DNA from: Vitrella brassicaformis
Taxonomy: Eukaryota > Sar > Vitrellaceae
Assembly (NCBI GenBank): GCA_001179505.1
Contig: CDMY01000293.1
Coordinates: 102,066 to 131,527 of the forward strand
Length of the DNA: 29,462 nt
Reading direction: 5' to 3'
Positions 21,465-29,462 of the stretch are shown in pieces (positions within the stretch are counted from its first letter, which is position 1; each line of letters opens with the position of its first letter). The notes under the pieces were generated by a model. It was not told where the DNA came from. It did no database searches and saw only the letters and a program-made list of their open reading frames with translations. A program made the position numbers and the translations under genes.

Positions 21465-23280
21465 TTATTGCGGTACGGGTGTCCTCTCCGACGCTTCCAC
21501 GCGCTTGATCATGGCCTGAGCCAACTCGGCAACCTCCTTGTCCTCACACTGCACACACCAGTGTCAATGTCTCCATTGAAAGAGGGCGTGTGACAGTTTG
21601 TGTCTGTATGCTCGTCTCTCTTACGTCGCAAAGCGCCCGAACCCTCGCCTCAGCCCCTGCAGACCGATAGACCGACGGATGGAGAGACATCCACATGAAG
21701 CAGGTGGCCGCGGAGAATACCTGCCCTCTTTACGGCTTCAAGCAGCTCGGGGACGGCCTCACCATCAACCTACACACACACAAAGACAAGGACCGGCTTG
21801 CCGTCGCATGTGTTTGTCGTCTGTGTGGATGCGGGGTCTTGTGCGTTGCCCACGTACAACGACAAGGTCTTCCAGGTTGGGGAGGGTCTCAAACTGTGTG
21901 TCCCAATTCGACTCCCCATCCGCACCCACAGAATGACTGCACATACACCACACCACACCACACCACACGCACCACCACGCCACATACATACATCACATGA
22001 CATCACCTTACAGCCCGTGTGTCTCTCCTCTCCTGCAGCATACGGTATGCATAACATACCAGTCCAGCAGCTCCACCAGCGGCTGCACACCCCCCATACG
22101 AACAAAGGCGTTCCGGCACTCACAACCTGTGTTTATTGTGCACCCGTCAAGGGAGACAAGAAGAGACATGACATGTACTCTGCCAAATCAATCCGGTCGA
22201 TGGGCTCGGCTCACTCTGCGAGTAGACATTTCTCAATGTGGAGGCCGTGGCGGCCCTCATGCCCTCTATCGGCGACCTGAGGTGGGGGACCAGCGGGGCG
22301 AACCCACCCGCCTTGTATATCGCCATGCAATTCGCTGAGTCTGTCACACACACACACAGGCACAGAAGAGAGAAGGACAGACACACGGACTTTGGTGTGT
22401 CATGTGTAGCGTGTAGTTTGGTTACTCTCGACAGTGAGGAAAGACAAGGCCACGACGGCCGCCTGCACACGATCGTCTTCCTGATCATCGATGGGACGGG
22501 AGACACGATGAATGTCGGCACAGCACACATCTCTCTCTGCCTTCTCTTTTCCCCCTGCCGTCATCTCATCTTGCCCACCCTCGACGAAAGAAACGCCACG
22601 AGCGGCGGGATGGCTCCCGCCTCGCGTATTGTGTCCTTCACGCCCGCTTCTGACAACGACACACTGGATGACCATCCATCCGTCCATCCGTGTGTGTCGC
22701 CCTCCCTCCCTCACACTGACTTTCTGTCGACGACGCGAGAATGGCCAGCTGCGTGGCGGCCAGCGCACCGACAGTGGTTGGATCCTGGGCCCACGGATGC
22801 ATCCTCTCCTCCAACTTGGTTATCTGGATGGACGCCACACACACAGAGAGGCCTGGCGTTATGAATTCGCCTCCCTCTGCCTACCTACCTACCTTTTGGT
22901 CAGACTTGAGGAGGCTGACAAACTCGGCATAGTCGTCCGTCTCAAACGCCAAATCAAACCGCTCGCAGTCATCCCCCGGCCTGAACAAGAAAGACACGCC
23001 ACTAACTCATTCAACGCAACCAACAAATGGCACTTGCATTGCGTGACGCAATCAAGAACAGAAATCGCGACCTTTGTCGGCCTTACTTTGAGTGTTTCTC
23101 GCCCCGATGCTTGTCGCCCAGCGGCGGGAGAGCATCGGGGCGCTCACGGGCAGCACGCGCCTTCACTTCCGCATCCTGCACACAACCAACCCACACATAC
23201 AAGAGAACCAAGCGGAATTCACATGAAAAAACACTAGGGCAGCTCACCGTCCTCTCAGCGCAGCAGCATGCCTGACCCAT
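21465..23280 (-). CDS. Armadillo-repeats-only protein (ARO-like), acylated organelle anchor
   Basis: ARO of Toxoplasma and Plasmodium sits on the cytosolic face of rhoptries through N-terminal myristate and palmitate, and positions them at the apex. Twelve exons join in phase here: 23280-23248, 23175-23087, 22980-22893, 22823-22721, 22649-22579, 22480-22426, 22340-22215, 22126-22060, 21936-21858, 21769-21721, 21656-21625 and 21548-21465. They give 291 residues, close to the apicomplexan length (about 280). The protein starts MGQACCC: Gly2 for myristoylation and Cys5-7 for palmitoylation. Next come FDLAFETDDYAEFVSLLKSD and LEERMHPWAQDPTTVGALAA, which I recall as the ARO-specific N-terminal region. 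Armadillo-type helices follow: AGAIPPLVAFL, AAVVALSFLTVE, YKAGGFAPLVPHL, GMRAATASTLRNVY, FVRMGGVQPLVELLD and DGEAVPELLEAVKRA. It lies head-to-head with LSM12. A different armadillo protein is possible, but the acylation signal, length and layout fit ARO best. Confidence 0.85.
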
Positions 23281-23525
23281 GGCTGAGGTCACGGGCAGAG
23301 GTCGGTTGGTGTATGGGTTTGACGGGCCACCCATTTGCGAGCTAAGCTCGCAGACGATCCCAAGCTTCACAAGGAAAGAGAGGAGTACATCGTCAGCGAG
23401 TGTGTCAGCGCGCATCGCGCTCAGCAGATCAGCGCCAGCATCGAATCGCGCAGTCGTGTTGATCTGAGATCCCTTCGGTCGGCGAAGGAAGGGCATTGGA
23501 GGGAGCCGAGGCGAGAGGCGGCAAG
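23281..23525. promoter_or_regulatory. Divergent promoter region, ARO-like gene / LSM12
   Basis: The start codons are 245 bases apart. The minus-strand frame stays open through this stretch, so an upstream ARO start is possible in principle; the MGQACCC start is preferred for its acylation signal. No core promoter element is recognised. Confidence 0.4.
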
Positions 23526-25255
23526 ATGGCGGCCAACCTGGACCAGTTTCATGGAGGTGAGCTGAGGGGAGGGCGGCAGAGTGGCAGATCTGGGCAGTGG
23601 AGAGGGTGGGGGAGGGACCTGACGCGCGCAGGGTGTTTGGCCGCTGCTGGGATGGCTGACGTGGCTGTGGATGCACTGGCGGACCTTGGATGATGTGATG
23701 TGTCGTTCTGTGTGTGTGGTTGTGTTGTGTGTGGTCAGCTGAGGTTCGTGTGAAGACGACGGATGGCGCTGAGCATCAGGGGCGCATCTTCTGTTACGAC
23801 GTCACCAACTGCTGTGCGCCCTTCCAGTCTGTCATCCTCCGTGAGCCGACCACTCACGCACACGGACCCGCAGCCAGCCAGACACACAAGGGCCGTCCGT
23901 TTGGTGAATGAGTCATTGGGAATGCTGTCTAACTGCAGGTGTGCATCACCCTGAGATGCACACGTGCAACTACGTCTGGCTGGCCACTGAGAACATCACT
24001 GAGCTCAAGGCAGTGGAGCCACAGACACCGGTATGGTATGCACACGCCACGCCTCATCGATCCGCTCACTCCTGCGTGTGTCACGTCACGGATCGTCCAT
24101 CGTTCGTTCAGGAGCCTCCCATTCACCTGGAGAACTTCGACCCGGCCGTGGCTCAGCGCAGGCGCGAGGCGGCACTAAGACACCACCACAGCACGCGCCA
24201 CCTCAAGGGTGTGGGGGTCGACCCAAAGGGCGAGAAGGTCATCGAGGCACTGGCAAAAATGTGAGGGAGCAAACCACGCCCCTGAGGCAAGACACGCAAG
24301 ACACACATCTGTGTGTGGGGATGTGGTGTGTGTGTCAGCAATCCCGAGCGCTCTGTTCGTTGGGAGGACAAGACCATCTGTGTGTGGGACGTGCGCATCG
24401 ACCCCCCCTACCGCCCCGAGGACTGTCGCGGAGGGGAGGCCACAGACATCAGACTCTTGCAGCGAGTCAAACACATGGTACACACCTACCCTACCGCACA
24501 CAGACCGACGCCACCACTCACTGTGGACGCCGTGTCTCTGTCGCTAGGTGGAGAACATTCACCTCAGGGAGGAGAAGCGCGTCCGCCATCTCACTGAGAA
24601 GGGCCATCTGTCGTCCCCCTCCCCCTCCCCGCCCCCCGTCCGCCGCGACCACTCGGCGCCACTCCCCAGCGCCACTCAGGCGGCCTCATCAGCGGCTGGC
24701 GGCCTGCTGCCCACTCCATCCCAGCCACGCAACGCGCCAGCACGGTCGGGCGGCAGGGCCCTCCAGCCGGTGCCAGAGGAGGATGAGCACCACCACAACA
24801 AGGAGAACAACGTCCCTGGCCCCACCCCTGCTCCCGAGGTGGGGCGCAACGGCCGCAGCAAGCGTCACCCGAGCCACGACAAGAAAGACAAAGACGGCCA
24901 GCAGCAGCAGCAGGAGGCCAGCAGCAGCGGGGCGGGTGGGACTGATGGCGGGAAGGCCAGAGGGGGCGACGGCGAGGGGGCCCCGGCTCCCGCATCCAAC
25001 AGGCCCAAACACGCCTCCTCACGCAGAGGGTGGGAGAAGCAGCAGCCCAACGCTGCTGCATCGGCCGCTGCTGCTGCTGCTGCTGCTGCCGCCGCGGCCT
25101 CTGCCGACAAACACGACGGTGAGGACGGGGGGAAGGAGAGGAAGGAGAGGGGCAGTGGCGGCGGGGCTGGTGGGGGCAGTGACGGTGTGGAGGGCGGTAC
25201 GAGGGACGGGGAGGGGGCCATGGCCACCAATGGGAAAGAGGCGGACGAGGGATGA
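23526..25255 (+). CDS. LSM12-like RNA-associated protein
   Basis: LSM12 proteins combine an N-terminal Sm-like fold with an anticodon-binding-like (AD) domain and associate with ribosomes and ataxin-2-type proteins in other eukaryotes. Exons 23526-23556, 23739-23840, 23939-24030, 24112-24260, 24339-24477 and 24548-25255 join in phase to 406 residues. The Sm-like part is residues of about 10-75: VRVKTTDGAEHQGRIFCYD, then the CAPFQSVILR strand and HTCNYVWLATENITEL. The AD domain follows at about 90-190, with ALRHHHSTRHLKGVGVDPKG, ALAKMNPERSVRWEDKTICV near its middle, and DVRIDPPYRPEDCRG. The final 200 residues are low complexity (Pro, Asn/His, Gln, Gly, and an 11-residue or longer Ala run near 25066-25095), unlike the compact animal protein of about 195 residues. 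Nuclear or stress-granule placement cannot be told from sequence. Confidence 0.87.
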
Positions 25256-26778
25256 AGGAAGGGTGAATGCAATGCGTGTGTGTGTGCATGTTCATCGGGG
25301 GAGGGAGGGGGAGGGGGTGTACTGTTATGCCTGGATGGATGGATGGACGGATGGATGGATGATCGGTTGGTTGGTTGATGCCTATGGAATGGTCTTGTGT
25401 GTGTTGGGTGGGCATTCATTGTGTCGCCGAGGACTTCGCTGAGTGAGGCAAGCGATGCGATCGAGGCACGGCCCGCTTCGATGCACCGCTTGACCTTGTG
25501 GCTTCTTCGATGGCATGATGGATGCCCCACACACACTCCGACGCACACTACACTACACGCACATAGACAGACAGACAGACAGACAGCAATAAACAGAGAG
25601 TTACCGGACAAGCTCAGAAAAGCGCGCGGCGCGGCAGATCGACATGTTCTTACTCTGTCAGCAAAGCACGACGATTCCTCTTGGCTGGCGGCATAACAGG
25701 ACTCGACCGTAGTATGTGACCATGCTCTGGTCGACGCCTGCGATGCCGCCGTCCCAGGGGGGTCACCGGCACACTGACAGCCAGACAGTCCTGACCTTCC
25801 GAGCACACCACACATACTATTAGCGAGTTGAGTGTCGTGAGGCACTGACTGCCTGCAGTGAGGAGGACACGACGGACCAATGCTCTCGTTCATTCCCTGC
25901 ATGCTGCATTTGAGCGAGCCAGTGTGTGTGTTGCACTGTCTTTCGTCCCGAGTTCGCAGCCGAGACCACCATGGTGGCCTAAGCTTACTGCGGTCTCGGG
26001 GGCGACGAAAGGCCATGCAGCCAGCCAGCTGATGGATGGATGGAGAGGAGACGACAGAGGATTGTCGTGTGCCGTGCTGTGCCGTGTCAGCCAGCTGCCT
26101 GTGTGGACCAGACCAACCCGTGTGAGTGCGTCGTATGTATGGCCATATGGGCGTAGGCAATCAATCGCGCCATCGGAATGAATCATTATGGAGCGTTACG
26201 CTCCATAATTAGTGGATCGTTACGCTCAGCACCAGGGAGGGCTGTTTGTTTGTTGGTACCACTGCACAGCACTCACAAATACCCACACCAGGTCTCCTTG
26301 CCACAAAGAGAGCGCCCGGCCCGCAGACACTCACTCACGCACACTCGCACACACAGAGCTGCACAGGTGTCTCTCTGTAACACACACACACACACCGACA
26401 TGGTGGCTGGCCTTGCAGAGCGGTGGAAAGGATGTGTGTGTGTGTGTGCCTTCCCTTGTCGTGTGGTGTGGTGTGTGCCTCGGCCTTTTCTACGTGGGCG
26501 GACGTGCTCGTGTGTATGTCAGACGTGACACGCATCAGCCAGACCGAACAAACCAACCAACAAACAGCGGTCCAAACAGAACCAGGGGAAAAAGGGCCTC
26601 GATTATCTCTCTTGGGGCGAGGCAAAGGAAAGGCACTCACACACACTCACACACACACACACGGACGCACACACGCATCCATTCCATTCAATCACACACA
26701 CAACCATCCCTGCCATGCATGTGGCTCCCTCGCTCTCCCTCTCCCTTGTCTGTCTATGGTGTGTATCGATGCAGTAAG
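25256..26778. other. Long convergent intergenic region rich in simple repeats
   Basis: The 1.5 kb between the LSM12 and HAD-protein stop codons holds GGAT runs (25331-25361), a CAGA array (25565-25589), a strong hairpin (26185-26209), CA tracts (26381-26394 and 26638-26661) and a GT tract (26432-26446). A long plus-strand open frame here reads through repeats and into the antisense of the HAD gene; it is not credible. No RNA gene is seen. Confidence 0.5.
26185..26209. repeat. Perfect inverted repeat (11-base stem, 3-base loop)
   Basis: ATTATGGAGCG, loop TTA, CGCTCCATAAT. A partial copy of the loop side, GATCGTTACGCTC, follows at 26216-26228. It lies about 600 bases 3' of the HAD-protein stop and over 900 bases 3' of LSM12. 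It may be a foldback element remnant or an RNA 3' end structure; its role is unknown. Confidence 0.7.
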
Positions 26779-28007
26779 TCAGGTGCGGAAGAGCCGCATC
26801 TGGGGCGGCGTGCCGCCCTCACCCTGCTCTACTACATCCCCTCCTTCTTTGTCCCCCCAGCTGTCCACGGGCTTGTCCTCCTCCCCCACCACCGGCAGCC
26901 GCTGCTTCTTGCTGGCCGCCCTCTTCTTCGCCCCACTACTGCCGCTGCCACCCCGATTGGCCGCCACACCCCCTCCCCTGCCCCCGCTCCGCTGGCGGAG
27001 CCTCTTCAGGCGACTCACAGACACAGACACCGCCTCCTTCTTGGGGGTGCCCTCGTTGTCGCTTCGCGTGTTGGGCGGGGCCACCGTTGTGTTGCCCTCG
27101 TTGTCCGCTGGTGTAAGCGGGGGCGTGCCTGACTCGCTCTCGCTGGCGCCCTTGCCCTTGCCCTTGCCCTTGGCACCCGCCTTGATGTGCTCCTCGTCTG
27201 AGCCGCTCTGCTGCATGTCGACGTCCATGTCAACGGGGCCGTTGTGGCCGCCGTCCGCCCCCTCCTCGGGCAGCCCGAACAGCTTGCCCTTGAAGTTGGC
27301 GAACAGACTGGCAAACGGGTCGTCTGCAGGTGGAGTGTCGTCAACCGCACCACTGGTGCTGCCGCTGCTGCCGCTGCCGGCCAGCGCCTCCCCTCCCGCC
27401 TCACTCTCAAGCCGTGACACGCCACGCTTGGAGCGACACACGCGGGAGGGGCAGGAGGGAGCGGACGGCAGGGGTGTCTTCTTGATGGGGTTGCGTGCGT
27501 GGGAATTCTTCTTGGTGCGATTCTTCTTGCGGCGGGGTGAAGGGGGCTGTGGGGCGTCGGGGAGGTTGCGAGCCGGGACGGTGCGGGGGTTGGGAGGTGA
27601 CTGCATGGACGCAGAGAAAGAGGGGACCGAGTGCATGTGTGTGTGGCGGATGTTGTCTTATAAAGTAGAGGTAGAGGGGGGGAGGGGGAGGGGGAGGGGG
27701 GTGGCTGCTTACGGCGAGTTCCTTCATCATGTCCCAGAAGAGTTCGTCTCCCATGGGGTCGATCACCGTCTGAAACATCCCCGCCAACGTCTCCAACTCC
27801 TGCACACAGTAGGCAGCGGAGGCAGAACACACGCACACACACACACACACACACGAGACACGGATGCTATGTGGGTTTATGTGGTGTGGTTTGGTTTGGT
27901 GGGGTACTGCGTGGTGTCGGACCTGTGTGAGTTTCTTGATGTCAGGCATCTGGATGAACTGGACGTAGCGCTTCTGCAGCTCGCCACTCTTGGACCTGCA
28001 CCAACAC

Positions 28008-28043
<36 letters not shown>

Positions 28044-29178
28044 CATAGAGACGTACAAACGGTGTCATGTCATGACAGAGCTGGTCGGTCGAGAGAAAGG
28101 TCTCTCCTCTCTCTCCCGCCCTCCCTCTCTCTCTCTCACACTTGCACGTAGTCTTCGAGTGCGGACATGTCAGTGGGGCTGTCGCCGATCGTGACGCACA
28201 TACCCAGGTCCATGTCCTCAGAGTACTTGTCTAACTCGTCGCGAAAGGTGTGCACCTGCACACACCAACCACACACACACACAGAGACCCCCCAGCCATG
28301 GGATGTGCGCTGGTGTGGTGGGAGGGTGGGTGAGTTGGCGGACGGACCTTCCACACGAGTGAGCCGCCGCTCTCTGTTGGGTACTGGTGCTCATATCGCT
28401 CGCGGGCCGATGTCGCCTCCACCTGGTGGCTGTCCATCAGCGCCTTGAGCCGAGGCATCACGCCTGACGACATCCTATCACCCAACACACACACACGGAG
28501 AGAGAGTGTATGTGTCTGTCTGTGCGTCCGTGTGTGTGGTGACTCGACGTGGCCATGATGGCTTATGGCTTACTTGAACCAGAACATCTCGGCGTTGGTC
28601 ACTATTATCACGGGCCCAGCCCTGAGGGCACCCTCCATGGCGCGCACCGCGGCACTCTCCAACTCCTCCAACTCCATCCATCCATCCGTCCATCCGTCCA
28701 TCCGTCCATCCGTCCATCCGTCCATCCGTCCGTCCGTCCGTCCGTCCGTCCGTCCGTCCGTCCGTCCACACACACACCCAGAACAGCCAGCTATACATTC
28801 ACCGCCTGCAATGGCCGGCAATGCATGGCCACCTATGGCCGCAGTGGTCACACCAACGTACCTACCTACCAGTTTGCCCTTCTTGCCCGTCCGCAGGCGA
28901 TCCAGCCGCTTCTGCACTTGTTTGATCTCCATCGACTGGCCATTCTTGGTCACCTCGTAAGTGCTGAACAGCGTGTCATCCTGCAACCGTCCACACACGC
29001 GCAGGCATTTGAGGCATTTACGAGGTAGATGCATCCTTCCGCCGGTGTGCATGGCTGCCTTTCTCACCCAATCGAACACGGTCACGGTGCGGAGGGCTCG
29101 TGCTGCGCCTGGGCCGTCGTCGGGGAAGTGCTGCGGCCCCTCATGGCCGCTCCGCTCTGCAATGATGGAGGACGACAT
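26779..29178 (-). CDS. HAD-superfamily phosphatase-like protein with long charged tail
   Basis: HAD proteins use an aspartate nucleophile for phosphoryl transfer. Eight exons (29178-29068, 28980-28870, 28671-28574, 28474-28348, 28255-28140, 27995-27923, 27799-27713, 27600-26779) join in phase to 514 residues. Motif I forms across the first splice: VFDW joined to DDTLFST gives FDWDDT with Asp36 and Asp38. Motif II is VIIVTNAE (Thr99). Lys149 in LVWK is a candidate for motif III. Motif IV is TIGDSPTD (Asp174, Asp178). The fold therefore looks complete and active, of the FDWDDT type I associate with protist proteins; the substrate is unknown. The C-terminal 275 residues are disordered: first Pro/Arg/Lys-rich, then acidic, with a KGKGKGKG tract and a final basic segment, so nuclear placement is possible. 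The first ATG in frame is at 29178; the open frame extends upstream only to a TTG. The acceptor of exon 3 (28672-28673) follows a GGAC/GGAT array and is the weakest point. Confidence 0.75.
28672..28767. repeat. (TCCG/TCCA)n minisatellite-like array inside an intron
   Basis: About 24 tandem tetranucleotides, a pure TCCG block (28727-28767) joined to alternating TCCA/TCCG, fill half of the intron between exons 2 and 3 of the HAD-protein gene. On the coding strand it reads GGAC/GGAT and runs right up to the 3' splice site. Confidence 0.9.
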
Positions 29179-29462
29179 CGATATGTGGTCGATGCTATGC
29201 TGCAGGGTCAATGGGCCGACTCAGTCAACGCATGCGATGGACGGGTGGACTACAAAGCCTTTAGGAACCTCAAAATGGCTGCCATTTGAGTGCGCCGACT
29301 CCCCCTTCAAACACATTGTGACCCCAAGCTTAGCGCAGCGGATTCACATATTTTCACTCGTGAGCGAAAAAGGCCGGTGAGGACCTTTCCTGTAGTTAGC
29401 TGAATAGAGGATCTGCTGGGCGGTAAGTCCCAGAGTAAGAGTGCTTTTACTTTAATAAGACC
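29179..29462. other. Window end upstream of the HAD-protein gene
   Basis: This should be promoter and 5' UTR of the minus-strand HAD-protein gene. It is mixed, non-repetitive sequence with no gene seen; a plus-strand frame that runs through it is antisense to exon 1 and has no family pattern. Confidence 0.4.

Noticed and set aside
24033-25442. A 469-codon plus-strand frame overlapping LSM12
   Set aside because: It is the alternative frame of the GC-rich LSM12 exons and passes through their introns. The LSM12 frame carries the conserved domains.
24865-26160. A 431-codon minus-strand frame antisense to the LSM12 tail
   Set aside because: It is made of the reverse of low-complexity codons plus intergenic repeats, with no recognisable domain.
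26423-28048. A 541-codon open frame on the plus strand
   Set aside because: It runs through CA/GT repeats and then antisense to the HAD-protein exons. Its composition is Ser/Pro/Leu-rich shadow coding, with no family pattern or splice partners.
28672-28767. Regular repeat array considered as a CRISPR-like array
   Set aside because: The units are direct tetranucleotides without spacers, in a eukaryotic intron.
1-29462. tRNA or rRNA genes
   Set aside because: No cloverleaf-like segment with a GTTCRA-type T-loop and matching stems was found by eye on either strand; short partial matches such as near 1576 lack the other arms.

Overview
The window is nuclear DNA of a gene-dense, GC-rich protist. 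Its genes are split by short GT-AG introns, mostly 55-110 bases, and the intergenic DNA is full of CA/GT, CAGA, CCGT/CCAT and GGCT simple repeats. The gene content points to a photosynthetic alveolate, most likely a chromerid alga of the Vitrella type. The evidence is a full-length match to the apicomplexan rhoptry-anchoring protein ARO, a plant-type porphobilinogen synthase whose best model begins with a signal peptide plus transit peptide, and a plastid-type DUF1997 protein with a similar leader. The species call is inference. All exon models were built by eye from splice sites, reading phase and protein family patterns.

Layout, left to right: a 10-exon minus-strand multi-pass membrane protein of unknown family (133-2747); a divergent plus-strand dual-specificity-phosphatase-like protein that has lost its catalytic Cys and Arg (2857-4334); a very large minus-strand disordered/coiled-coil protein of about 2,230 residues (4638-12132); fibrillarin in 12 exons (12564-14551, minus); a DUF1997 protein (14720-16347, plus); an acylated Arf-like protein with broken GTPase motifs (17184-17935, minus); porphobilinogen synthase (17991-19591, plus); mitochondrial Tim9 (20114-20607, minus); ARO (21465-23280, minus); LSM12 (23526-25255, plus); and a HAD-family phosphatase-like protein with a long basic/acidic tail (26779-29178, minus).

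Four pairs of genes are head-to-head, with only 55 to 245 bases between start codons (2748-2856, 14552-14719, 17936-17990, 23281-23525), so shared bidirectional promoters seem to be the rule. The genes do not form one pathway. They serve rRNA modification (fibrillarin), RNA binding (LSM12), heme/chlorophyll synthesis in the plastid (porphobilinogen synthase, perhaps with DUF1997), mitochondrial import (Tim9) and membrane or organelle anchoring (ARO and the Arf-like protein, both with N-terminal Gly-Cys acylation signals). The points of most interest are the ARO gene, the two apparently dead enzymes (phosphatase and GTPase), the 55-base promoter before the plastid gene, and the two large genes of unknown family.
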